Assembly (NCBI GenBank): GCA_018382125.1
Contig: JAGZQO010000009.1
Coordinates: forward strand, 8,616 to 72,615
Direction of reading: 5' to 3'
Origin: Collinsella sp.
GTDB lineage: Bacteria; Actinomycetota; Coriobacteriia; Coriobacteriales; Coriobacteriaceae
Length of the DNA: 64,000 nt
Position numbers and translations under genes: made by a program. This document shows positions 27,465-34,425 of the stretch, one piece after another. The first letter of the stretch is position 1, and each line of letters starts with the position of its first letter. The notes under the pieces are model-generated. The model was given only the letters and a program-made list of their open reading frames with translations. It ran no database searches and had not been told where the DNA came from.

Positions 27465-27983
27465 TTACGCCTCGTTTTCGATGGTGGCGCGGGCACGCTC
27501 GGCAGTCAGTTCTGCCAGACGCTCCTCGTCTACCAGGGTGAGGCCCTTGGTCGGACACGCCTCGGCACACGCCGGACCGCCGGGACGGTCCACGCACAGG
27601 TCGCACTTGAGCACGAAGCTCTTAGTCTGCGAACCCACGCGAACGTCACCCATCAAGACGGGGACCTGCGTGGTCGCCACGCTCACGGCGCCAAAGGGGC
27701 ATGCCATGACGCAGCTCTTGCAGCCGATGCAGTTGTCCTCGTTGACGCCGATGCGATGGTTCTTTGGATCAAAGAACAAGGCGCCCGTGGGGCAGGCCTT
27801 GGCGCACGGAGCGTCCTCGCAGTGGTGACATGCCACCGGCGCGGAAATCTCGTAGGTGCGCGTTACGCGCAAGCGAGGTGCGGCGATGTTGCCGGGAATA
27901 TCGTGCGCCTCGATGCACGCCGCCATACAGGTTTGGCACCCAATGCAGCGTGAAGAATCAGCCACGACTCGTTTATTGCCCAT
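27465..27983 (-). CDS. hydN: HydN-like four-cluster ferredoxin
   Basis: A 172-residue protein with four 4Fe-4S motifs: CIGCQTCMAACIEAH, CHHCEDAPCAKACP, CIGCKSCVMACP and CDLCVDRPGGPACAEACP. HydN supports formate dehydrogenase H activity and electron transfer in formate hydrogenlyase. The ATG at 27983 follows GGAGGGAG; a longer frame upstream runs through the structured leader and has no RBS. It is the first gene of the formate hydrogenlyase operon, 74 bases ahead of fdhF. Confidence 0.9.
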   Translation of the reverse strand: MGNKRVVADSSRCIGCQTCMAACIEAHDIPGNIAAPRLRVTRTYEISAPVACHHCEDAPCAKACPTGALFFDPKNHRIGVNEDNCIGCKSCVMACPFGAVSVATTQVPVLMGDVRVGSQTKSFVLKCDLCVDRPGGPACAEACPTKGLTLVDEERLAELTAERARATIENEA

Positions 27984-28007
27984 GTTGTTCACTCCCTCCT
28001 GAATCCC

Positions 28008-28090
28008 ATGCCGGAGAGACCCTGTCGACGTTGCCCCGGACCGCCCGTGGTCCGGCATCGACAAATCGAATGCATGCGGCGAAACATGCA
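28008..28090 (-). promoter_or_regulatory. Structured 5' leader of the formate hydrogenlyase operon with mutually exclusive stems
   Basis: Read on the minus strand upstream of hydN. Hairpin one is TGCATG/CATGCA (28090-28071). Then an outer stem TGTCGA/TCGACA (28063-28058 with 28028-28023) encloses CCGGACC/GGTCCGG (28055-28036). The segment ATGCCGGA (28058-28051) can instead pair perfectly with TCCGGCAT (28015-28008), which lies about 25 bases before the hydN start and close to its RBS. Forming one arrangement breaks the other, as in riboswitches. It does not match the Moco riboswitch core as far as I can recall it. Confidence 0.5.
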
Positions 28091-28160
28091 CTCGGTAGAG
28101 TTTCTCCAACGATATACAGGTTAAATATACGCAGTTGCAGGGGGCAAACTTGAGCATAGG

Positions 28161-28185
28161 CCCTGCAATACGGGTGTATTGCAGG
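28161..28185. terminator. Perfect inverted repeat between the divergent hydN and toxin-antitoxin units
   Basis: CCCTGCAATAC pairs with GTATTGCAGGG (11 bp, 3-nt loop), followed on the plus strand by GTTTTGG. It could be a weak terminator, an insulator or an operator. From here to 28409 the DNA is clearly lower in GC than the flanks. Confidence 0.5.
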
Positions 28186-28315
28186 GGTTTTGGCAGGTTG
28201 GAATTATTCTCTAGAAGCTATAAAGGTGAGTGTATTACATGCGTACGCCTCAGAGATTTTTATGCGCTCTCATTTTGGATGTACTACGCTTGTATTCGTG
28301 TTTATGGTTATCAAC

Positions 28316-28343
28316 TTGAGTGAAATAAAGTAATCGTTATAAG
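28316..28343 (+). promoter_or_regulatory. Candidate promoter of the toxin-antitoxin operon
   Basis: TTGAGT (28316-28321), 16-base spacer, TATAAG (28338-28343), 66 bases ahead of the antitoxin start. Confidence 0.45.
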
Positions 28344-28409
28344 ATGCTCAAGTATCGGCACATGCCGCATTTGACCGACTATATTGCACGCTCATTAAGG
28401 GGGCCAGTG

Positions 28410-28733
28410 ATGTCATCGACTCAAAAAAGAGCCATCCTGCAGGTGCGCATTCGCGAGGAAGACAAGCAGCATGCCGAGCATCTCTACGATGCCATGGGCA
28501 CATCGCTCGCCGAGGCTGTCCGCTTATTTGTCGCGCAAAGCATTTTGATGCGCAAGCCCCCCTTTCAGCCGGTCGCCGTGCGCTCAAAGAACGGCACCGC
28601 CGCCTATGGATCGCTCAAAGCATATGGTGACCCCAATCGCCGCTCCGAAGAGCGCAATGCCTGGATTGAGTACCTTGCCACAGAAAGCGACGATTCGATT
28701 TTGGGTCCCGAGGAAGTAGATATCCATGAGTAG
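28410..28733 (+). CDS. RelB/DinJ-type antitoxin
   Basis: A 107-residue protein with a ribbon-helix-helix head: ILQVRIREEDKQHAEHLYD followed by MGTSLAEAVRLFVAQSI matches RelB/DinJ. The C-terminal half is charged and would wrap the toxin. AAGGGGG precedes the ATG at 28410; in-frame codons upstream lack an RBS. It overlaps the PIN-domain gene by eight bases, the usual antitoxin-first order. RelB/DinJ antitoxins normally pair with RelE/YafQ-type mRNA interferases, so the partner here is unusual. Confidence 0.8.
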   Translation: MSSTQKRAILQVRIREEDKQHAEHLYDAMGTSLAEAVRLFVAQSILMRKPPFQPVAVRSKNGTAAYGSLKAYGDPNRRSEERNAWIEYLATESDDSILGPEEVDIHE

Positions 28734-29202
28734 CACCATCATCGACGAGACCGTCATCCTGCGCTACCTGCTTGACGACGACGAGGTTCTGTCACCGCGC
28801 GCCGCCAAGGTCATCGCCACGCGCACCGCTCGCGTCTACCCCGAAATCATCACGCGCGTCGTGGTCACGCTGCGCGACGTCTATAAGGTTCCCCGCGTTG
28901 AGATTACTGCGGCCATGAAGAGGTTGCTCGATGACGTCATGGTCGACGAGCCCACCGTTGTCGCCCTTGCCGTCAAACTCTTTGGCAAGACCCATATGGA
29001 CTTTACCGACTGCCTCCTCGCAGCCCGAACCGCCATCTACAACGATGATGTCGTGAGCTTTGGCAAGCCCATCATCCAAGGCATGATCGACTACCGCCGC
29101 CAGCGCCAAACCGCCGCCGACGCCCGCGACCGCGCCGCCGAAGCCCGCAGCCGAAGCACCGACTCCACCATCGACAAGCTCCGCCACCGCCCCCGCCACT
29201 AA
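28726..29202 (+). CDS. PIN-domain ribonuclease toxin (VapC-like)
   Basis: A 158-residue protein. IIDETVILRYLLDDDE at the start and MDFTDCLLAARTAIY at about 91-105 are the first and third acidic motifs of PIN domains. The PIN fold ends near residue 125, and a basic, low-complexity tail follows (RRQRQTAADARDRAAEARS and onward). That tail is absent from most VapC proteins. It probably cleaves RNA when free of the upstream antitoxin. The stop is 13 bases before a long inverted repeat. Confidence 0.8.
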   Translation: MSSTIIDETVILRYLLDDDEVLSPRAAKVIATRTARVYPEIITRVVVTLRDVYKVPRVEITAAMKRLLDDVMVDEPTVVALAVKLFGKTHMDFTDCLLAARTAIYNDDVVSFGKPIIQGMIDYRRQRQTAADARDRAAEARSRSTDSTIDKLRHRPRH

Positions 29203-29215
29203 CCCCATCCCCTCC

Positions 29216-29286
29216 TAAGTTGCGGTGAAATACGGACTGATTTATGCCTTTAAAGGCCTCAACAGTCCGTATTTCACCGCAACTTA
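29216..29286. repeat. Long inverted repeat, family A copy 1
   Basis: The two 24-base arms pair perfectly: 29216-29239 (TAAGTTGCGGTGAAATACGG and on) with 29263-29286. The 23-base loop contains its own palindrome GCCTTTAAAGGC. Copies 2 and 3 are at 30500 and 47608. Confidence 0.9.
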
Positions 29287-29312
29287 TTGAAGGTGGACCG
29301 CGAACGATTTCG

Positions 29313-30314
29313 CTATCGGGGTTCGGCGTAGGGTTTTGTTGTCGGAATGCCGTAACCGCGCATCATGGCACCGAACGATTCTACGTCGTAGGTGTCCGAG
29401 AGTTTGAAATGAATGATGTTGTGGCCCATGGCGCGAAGGTTCGCGTCGCGCATGAGGGCCGCTCGATACGTTTTTGTCGCCGCCCGCTCTGGATCATTTT
29501 GAGCCTCGTCTTCAAACTTGCCTAGCCCATGCAGCTCTGCCAGCGTCCATGAGCCGTCTGACATCTGCCAGCCATAATCTGCTAGATAATAGCCAGCGTT
29601 TCCCGGTCGCGTTATCTCAACTTGAAGCTCGGGCGCGACAACCCCAGCGAGAATCATCGCTGCTCTCGCCTCAGACTCGCCGCCATTGTCTGACCTGCCG
29701 TCCATATACTCAAAAACGTCAAAAGCACGCGCGATGCCATGCAACCCTCGGCAATTTGCCTGCGCATATGCTCGCAGCTCTTCGCGTTCGACATCGTACT
29801 CACGGGCCAAGCCATCGACATAGCCCAGCGCATAGCGAAAGGCGCTCGTTCGAGCGATATCAACAACCGTTCGACACGGATCCGTCAGTGTAAACAGACC
29901 TAGCCGCCACACTTCGCCCGCCCGCCAGCGCTTGTATTCAACGAACTCATACGTATCACGCCTTGTAGACCGTGGCAGCAGTACTTGCACTTTATCCAGA
30001 AGCGTATACGCCGAGCCGATGCCGTAGAGCAGCGCTGCTGTCGATCCGCAAAACACAGCATCCGGTTCAACGACCGCAATAGCGGATGCCAGCTGAAAGA
30101 TGCGATCTTCAACCCCAAGATTATTCCAATAGACCGGATCCGCATACACGTGGTTGTAAAGACGAAGCATGAGCTCTTCCTGCATAAGCTCACGCGCACG
30201 GCGTTCATCCCAAGGATCAATTGTTATAAGCAGCTGTCCATCTTGATGAATTCCAACGGCCGAGAATAGCATCCTTGCATATGACTGCGGAAAATGTTTG
30301 CCTTTATCGAGCAT
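29313..30314 (-). CDS. AbiEi-like antitoxin/Vsr-fold (DUF559-like) protein
   Basis: A 333-residue protein of unknown function, similar in layout to actinobacterial AbiEi-type proteins with a C-terminal endonuclease-like fold. The middle part shows FCGSTAALLYGIG and LTDPCRTVVDIARTSAF, which resemble AbiEi. The last 120 residues (SEARAAMILAG, PELQVEI, YYLADYGW, LAELHGLGKFED) fit a Vsr/DUF559 nuclease core with Asp, Glu and Lys. No helix-turn-helix is obvious at the N-terminus. The ATG at 30314 has GGGG upstream; starts up to 30335 are possible. It lies between two copies of repeat family A in a lower-GC stretch. A cognate AbiEii toxin gene is not present. Confidence 0.6.
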   Translation of the reverse strand: MLDKGKHFPQSYARMLFSAVGIHQDGQLLITIDPWDERRARELMQEELMLRLYNHVYADPVYWNNLGVEDRIFQLASAIAVVEPDAVFCGSTAALLYGIGSAYTLLDKVQVLLPRSTRRDTYEFVEYKRWRAGEVWRLGLFTLTDPCRTVVDIARTSAFRYALGYVDGLAREYDVEREELRAYAQANCRGLHGIARAFDVFEYMDGRSDNGGESEARAAMILAGVVAPELQVEITRPGNAGYYLADYGWQMSDGSWTLAELHGLGKFEDEAQNDPERAATKTYRAALMRDANLRAMGHNIIHFKLSDTYDVESFGAMMRGYGIPTTKPYAEPR

Positions 30315-30499
30315 GGCCAACCCCATAACCATCACGGCAGAGAGAATACCATTACGCTATCGCATGCTTCCGTCCGCAGGCCTTACCAAAAGCTGACCAA
30401 AAGCTTGACGCCGCAGGTCAGAGCTTCAAAAAATATTTCCACTCTCGGTAGACGGTCGCTACGACCCTCCCAACGGCATCAAAATCCAACCTTACAAAT
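30315..30499. other. AT-richer gap without gene
   Basis: This stretch lies upstream of the AbiEi-like gene and ends at repeat A2. No coding frame with an RBS and no strong hairpin is seen. It probably holds the promoter of the AbiEi-like gene. Confidence 0.4.
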
Positions 30500-30566
30500 A
30501 GTTGCGGTGAAATACGGACTACATGGGCCATAAAAGCCGAAAAACAGTCCGTATTTCACCGCAACT
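30500..30566. repeat. Long inverted repeat, family A copy 2
   Basis: Arms of 21 bases (30500-30520 and 30546-30566) pair perfectly and match copy 1 base for base. The outer three bases have decayed on the left side. The 25-base loop contains GGC/GCC and differs in sequence from copies 1 and 3. Confidence 0.9.
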
Positions 30567-30597
30567 TAGAAGGGGATGTGGGGTCCCGGCATGTATA

Positions 30598-30635
30598 TGA
30601 AAACGGCTCTGGCACCAAAAGGAGCCAAAGCCGTT
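30598..30635 (-). terminator. Terminator of the tRNA-Pro/tRNA-Gly transcript
   Basis: Minus-strand stem AACGGCTTTGGCTCC with GGTGCCAGAGCCGTT (one or two mismatches), loop TTTT, followed by TTTTCAT. It is 13 bases past the tRNA-Gly CCA. Confidence 0.85.
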
Positions 30636-30647
30636 AAAGATATCCTA

Positions 30648-30721
30648 TGGAGCGGGCGACGGGAATCGAACCCGCGTCATCAGCTTGGAAGGCTGGGGTT
30701 CTACCATTGAACTACGCCCGC
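30648..30721 (-). tRNA. tRNA-Gly (UCC)
   Basis: 74 bases including the encoded CCA. Acceptor GCGGGCG/CGCCCGC, T loop TTCGATT, anticodon loop CTTCCAA with anticodon UCC. Confidence 0.95.
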
Positions 30722-30727
30722 AAGATA

Positions 30728-30804
30728 TGGTCGGGACGACAGGATTTGAACCTGCGACATCCTGCTCCCAAAGCAGGCGCGCTACCAAACTGCGCCACGT
30801 CCCG
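30728..30804 (-). tRNA. tRNA-Pro (UGG)
   Basis: 77 bases including the encoded CCA. Acceptor CGGGACG/CGTCCCG, D arm GGCGCAGTTTGGTAGCGC, anticodon loop TTTGGGA with anticodon UGG, T loop TTCAAAT. It is six bases upstream of tRNA-Gly. Confidence 0.95.
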
Positions 30805-30855
30805 AAGGTGTTGAGCAGCTAAGGTCTAAACCTTGCGTGTCCCAAAGCGAAGGAA

Positions 30856-30884
30856 ATTATAGGGGAGACTCCCCGCCTGTGCAA
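30856..30884 (-). promoter_or_regulatory. Promoter of the tRNA-Pro/Gly operon
   Basis: TTGCAC (30884-30879), a 17-base spacer and a consensus TATAAT (30861-30856), about 50 bases before the tRNA-Pro 5' end. This is the clearest sigma-70-type promoter in the window. Confidence 0.85.
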
Positions 30885-30895
30885 GCGCAGAAACC

Positions 30896-32254
30896 CTAGC
30901 TCCTCGAATGTGCGACAAACTTGCTGTGGAGCAGACCGATCACAAACGCCGCCACGGCAACCGGCGCCCACGCGGCACCGATATCCGCCAGCGGAAGAAC
31001 ATCAAACGGTAGCCACGCGCCCGCAAAGAACGCATCGCGGACCGAGGTGATCACACTCTGCACAGCAACCACGCCGCCGACCCACACCCACACCTGCGGA
31101 TGAGCGTCGCAAAAGCCGTGCACCAGGCCCATCAGTACCAGTACGATGGCAACGGGATACAAGGCGTTGAGCATAGGCACCGAGAACATGAGGATCACGT
31201 CGAGGCCCACGTTGGAGAGCAGGCACGAAAACGCCGCGAACACAAAGGCGAGGATCGCGAAGGGGCGGCGCATGGCCTCCTCGGAGGCCTCCGCTCCCCC
31301 TTCAACCACGTACGTCTCACAGAAATAGCGCGCGCAGCAACTAATGAGGCCAATGCACACGTTCATGCAGGCGAGGAAGAAGATGGCGAAGACCACGACC
31401 GTGCCGGCAAGGCCAAAGTGCATGGAGGCCGAGCGAGCAAGGATTGCAGCGCCGTTGGTGGCGTCGGGCATCACGGTGCCGAGCTGCATACCGGCAAGGG
31501 CCAAGCCGCAATAGATAATGGCCATGAGCACGCCGGCGATCACACCGGAACGCGAAATCTCGAAGGCCACGCGCTTGTCATCGGTAACACCCAACTCGTG
31601 GATGGTCTCGGCGATGATGATGCCGAAGGCGAGCGACGCAAGCAGGTCCATGGTCTGGTAGCCGGTCAAGAAGCCTTGAACCGCAGCGCCGGCATCATAG
31701 GGAGCTTGCGGGGCAGCAGCCGGTCCCAGCGGCGAGATCACGGCAGCACCCACGACCAGCACGATGAGCGCGATGAGCGCGGGGCCCGTAATGCGACCGA
31801 GTACGCGTGTGATGACCCCCGGGCGCAGCGTAAGCACAAACGCGACGACAAAGAAGCCGACGGCAAACACCAGGCGAGCCGTGCCGAGCGAGACGCCCTC
31901 GGGCAGCAGCGGCACTAGCATCTCGAACGCCGTAGAGCTTGTGCGCGGAATGGCCAGGCACGGACCGATGGCCAGGTAGACCGCCGCAACGAAGAATTCA
32001 CCAAACTTAGGATGCACGCGCCCGGCCAGCTCGCGGGCCGTGCCGGCGAGCGCGACGGCGATAAATCCCATGACGGGCAGACCGATGGCGGCAATCAGAA
32101 AGCCGAGCATGGCGACCGGCGTGGCAGAACCTGCCTGGAGCGCCAGCAGCGGCGGAATAATGAGGTTGCCGGCGCCGAAGAGCATCGAGAACAGGGCGAT
32201 GCCAACGGTAACGACATGATCGGAGCGTAGACCACGCGGGGCGGATGAGGCCAT
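30896..32254 (-). CDS. brnQ: Branched-chain amino acid transporter BrnQ/LIVCS family
   Basis: A 452-residue membrane protein with about 12 helices that imports leucine, isoleucine and valine with Na+ or H+. The start GIALFSMLFGAGNLIIPP is the family hallmark, and ILTGYQTMDLLASLAFG-like sequence (FLTGYQTMDLLASLAFG) near residue 215 is also conserved. The ATG at 32254 has AAGGTG upstream. It is isolated: the cysteine desulfurase terminator is 20 bases upstream and the tRNA promoter is just past its stop. Confidence 0.92.
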   Translation of the reverse strand: MASSAPRGLRSDHVVTVGIALFSMLFGAGNLIIPPLLALQAGSATPVAMLGFLIAAIGLPVMGFIAVALAGTARELAGRVHPKFGEFFVAAVYLAIGPCLAIPRTSSTAFEMLVPLLPEGVSLGTARLVFAVGFFVVAFVLTLRPGVITRVLGRITGPALIALIVLVVGAAVISPLGPAAAPQAPYDAGAAVQGFLTGYQTMDLLASLAFGIIIAETIHELGVTDDKRVAFEISRSGVIAGVLMAIIYCGLALAGMQLGTVMPDATNGAAILARSASMHFGLAGTVVVFAIFFLACMNVCIGLISCCARYFCETYVVEGGAEASEEAMRRPFAILAFVFAAFSCLLSNVGLDVILMFSVPMLNALYPVAIVLVLMGLVHGFCDAHPQVWVWVGGVVAVQSVITSVRDAFFAGAWLPFDVLPLADIGAAWAPVAVAAFVIGLLHSKFVAHSRS

Positions 32255-32273
32255 ATGCACACCTTTCGGGTCG

Positions 32274-32308
32274 AAACAAAAACGGGACGGGCAAAAACAC
32301 CCGTCCCG
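32274..32308 (-). terminator. Terminator of the selD-csd operon
   Basis: A 10-bp stem CGGGACGGGT/GCCCGTCCCG on the minus strand with loop GTTTTT and then GTTTTTGTTT, about 24 bases past the csd stop. Confidence 0.92.
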
Positions 32309-32331
32309 CAAGTATAAACGGTCTAGCAGCT

Positions 32332-33471
32332 TTAGCAGGCTAAATCGCATAGAGCATCGATAGCCGTGTCAACTTCTTCGGTAGTGTTGAAATACCCAAA
32401 CGAGAAGCGAACGATACCCTGGCGCTCGGTCCCCAGCGCGCGGTGCATGAGCGGAGCGCAATGGGCGCCGGGGCGCGTCGCAATCCCCCACCCTTGCATG
32501 AGCGCGTCCGAGATCTCGGCAGAGTCGATATCGCCCACGTTGAGCGACGCAATCGCAGAGCGCATCGGCTGGTCAAAGGCACCATAGAGCTTAATCCCCG
32601 GAATCTCGCGCACGCCGGCGAGGAAACGCTCGGCAAGCGCGCGCTCACGCGCCGCAATCGCCTCGGCCCCACCCTGGGCCTCGATAAAGTCGAGACCGGC
32701 AGAAAGGCCCGCGATGCCGTGACCGTTGAGCGTGCCCGCCTCAAGGCGCGTGGGCCACTCAAGCGGCTGCAGCGCATCGAAGCTGTGCACGCCCGTGCCG
32801 CCCATGGCCCAGGGAGCCACGTCGACACCCTCCGCCACGGCCAGACCGCCGGTGCCCTGCGGGCCCATCAATCCCTTGTGGCCGGTAAAGCACACGACGT
32901 CGAGCCCCATGGCCTGCATGTCGATCTTCGCCGTACCGGCAGACTGGGAGGCGTCGACGATCACCAGCGCACCGGCAGCATGAGCCATGGCCGCCACGCG
33001 CGCAATGTCGACCGCGTTGCCGGTCACATTGGAGGCGTGCGTCACCACCACAGCACGCGTGCCCAGCGTGACCAACCGCTCGAGCTCGTCGTAGTCGAGC
33101 ACGCCGCTCGCATCGCAGCCCGCATGCTCAACGGTCACACCCTGCTCTGCCGCAAGGCGGTTAAGCGGACGCAGCACGGAGTTGTGCTCGAGCACCGTTG
33201 TGACCACACGGTCGCCGGGGCGCACCACGCCGTTTATGGCAGTGTTGAGCGCCGCCGTGGAGTTGGGCGTAAAGCACACATGGTCCGCCCTCGGGCAACC
33301 CAAAAGGCGCGCGAGCTTGGCACGGCAAACGTGAATCGTACGAGCGGCATCGAGGGCACCCGACGTGGCGCCGCGCCCGGCATTGCCGAGCGAGCACATC
33401 GCCTGCGTCACGGCATCGATGACCGTCTGCGGCTTGTGCATGGTCGTCGCCGCGTTATCCAGATAGATCAT
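32332..33471 (-). CDS. Cysteine desulfurase/selenocysteine lyase-like PLP enzyme
   Basis: A 379-residue class V aminotransferase-fold enzyme. IYLDNAATT starts the protein, the PLP lysine is in VCFTGHKGLMGPQGTGG at about 200, and the catalytic loop Cys is in RPGAHCAPLMH near residue 345. Such enzymes release S or Se from (seleno)cysteine. Its place as last gene after selD, yedF and DUF3343 argues for supplying selenium or sulfur to that set rather than general Fe-S assembly, since no SufU/IscU gene is near. Its ATG overlaps the DUF3343 stop (ATGA). Confidence 0.9.
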   Translation of the reverse strand: MIYLDNAATTMHKPQTVIDAVTQAMCSLGNAGRGATSGALDAARTIHVCRAKLARLLGCPRADHVCFTPNSTAALNTAINGVVRPGDRVVTTVLEHNSVLRPLNRLAAEQGVTVEHAGCDASGVLDYDELERLVTLGTRAVVVTHASNVTGNAVDIARVAAMAHAAGALVIVDASQSAGTAKIDMQAMGLDVVCFTGHKGLMGPQGTGGLAVAEGVDVAPWAMGGTGVHSFDALQPLEWPTRLEAGTLNGHGIAGLSAGLDFIEAQGGAEAIAARERALAERFLAGVREIPGIKLYGAFDQPMRSAIASLNVGDIDSAEISDALMQGWGIATRPGAHCAPLMHRALGTERQGIVRFSFGYFNTTEEVDTAIDALCDLAC

Positions 33472-33719
33472 CGCACGACCTCCCACATATCAATCACGGT
33501 ATAGCCCTCGGTGGGAACACCCGCCTCGGCGAGTTCGCCGCGCAGCAGTTCCTCATCGGCAGGCAACGCCTTCCACGCCAGACCGCAGCCGGCAGCGACC
33601 TCCCCGGGCACGGGAATCGTTCGCCCGGGAAGGCCGCGCTCAATGCACAGGGACTCGCAGCCCATGGCGGCCGCCGTGGTGGGAAACGTGATGACAAGCG
33701 CCGGGCGCTTCTCCCTCAT
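33468..33719 (-). CDS. DUF3343 putative Se/S carrier protein
   Basis: An 83-residue stand-alone DUF3343 protein: ALVITFPTTAAAMGCESLC, then PGRTIPVPGEVAAGCGLAW. Cys at about positions 21, 25 and 50 are shared with the DUF3343 domain at 5506-5901. The start at 33719 is chosen for GGAG at six bases. It is 19 bases after yedF and overlaps the desulfurase, so all three are co-expressed. A selenium or sulfur relay role is suggested by such neighbourhoods in anaerobes, but the biochemistry is not established. Confidence 0.85.
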   Translation of the reverse strand: MREKRPALVITFPTTAAAMGCESLCIERGLPGRTIPVPGEVAAGCGLAWKALPADEELLRGELAEAGVPTEGYTVIDMWEVVR

Positions 33720-33738
33720 GGCAACTCCAACCAATACG

Positions 33739-34365
33739 CTACGGGCGCACGACGCGCACGGCCTGCTCCATCTTCTCCACGATCACGTACATATTCGTGA
33801 CCTCGCCCACCGCAAGCTGGTCTTTAATGCCATAGTGGTCGAGGCAGGTGCCGCAGGTGAGAATCTCGACACCCTGCTCCGCCAGGCCCTTCAGGTCGTC
33901 GAGCACCGGCGAACCCTCGACGGTGAGCTTGGCACCGCCGTTGTAGAACAGCATGGTCGCGGGCAGTTCCTCCTGCTGCGTCACGGCAAAGATAAACGCC
34001 TTCATGAGCTTGTGGCCCAGCTCGTCGTCGCCACGGCCCATGCAATCGGTGTAGACGGAAATGACGAGTTTGCCCTTGCCGGCGATGGCATCACAGAAGG
34101 CAGCGCCATCCTGCTCGGGATCGGCCACGGCAACGGCGCCAGAGGTCGCCACGGTCACGTGCCACTCGGCGTCAGAAACCTTCTCGACCGAGGCCGTGCA
34201 GCCCTTCTCCTGCGCCATCTTGGAGATGTTCTTGACGGCGGTCTCGTTGTCGACCGAGGTCACCACGGCACCCTCGCCATCAAGCTGTTTGAGTGCCTTA
34301 AGCGTCTTGACGACGGGCAGCGGGCAGGCATCGCCCATGGCATTGACTTCAATTTTGGTAGACAT
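33739..34365 (-). CDS. yedF: Selenium metabolism protein YedF (TusA-like plus DsrE-like)
   Basis: A 208-residue two-domain protein. Residues 1-75 are TusA-like with DACPLPVVKT, whose Cys at position 14 carries persulfide or perselenide in the family. Residues 90-208 are DsrE-like with two Cys in ILTCGTCLDHYG. It is placed between selD and DUF3343, 60 bases after selD. In the family it is tied to selenium use by gene context rather than by a measured reaction. Confidence 0.9.
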   Translation of the reverse strand: MSTKIEVNAMGDACPLPVVKTLKALKQLDGEGAVVTSVDNETAVKNISKMAQEKGCTASVEKVSDAEWHVTVATSGAVAVADPEQDGAAFCDAIAGKGKLVISVYTDCMGRGDDELGHKLMKAFIFAVTQQEELPATMLFYNGGAKLTVEGSPVLDDLKGLAEQGVEILTCGTCLDHYGIKDQLAVGEVTNMYVIVEKMEQAVRVVRP

Positions 34366-34425
34366 AGTTTTTCCTTTCGAAAGAACCGTTCTAGAGAACG
34401 GTAAACAGCTACATAAACGTGCGGG

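Noticed and set aside
28008..28090. Moco riboswitch upstream of hydN
   Set aside because: The region is structured and the context fits, but the conserved Moco core as I know it is not present, so it is reported only as an unassigned leader.
28135..28323. A 62-codon plus-strand frame ahead of the antitoxin
   Set aside because: No RBS; it spans a hairpin and the likely promoter of the toxin-antitoxin unit.
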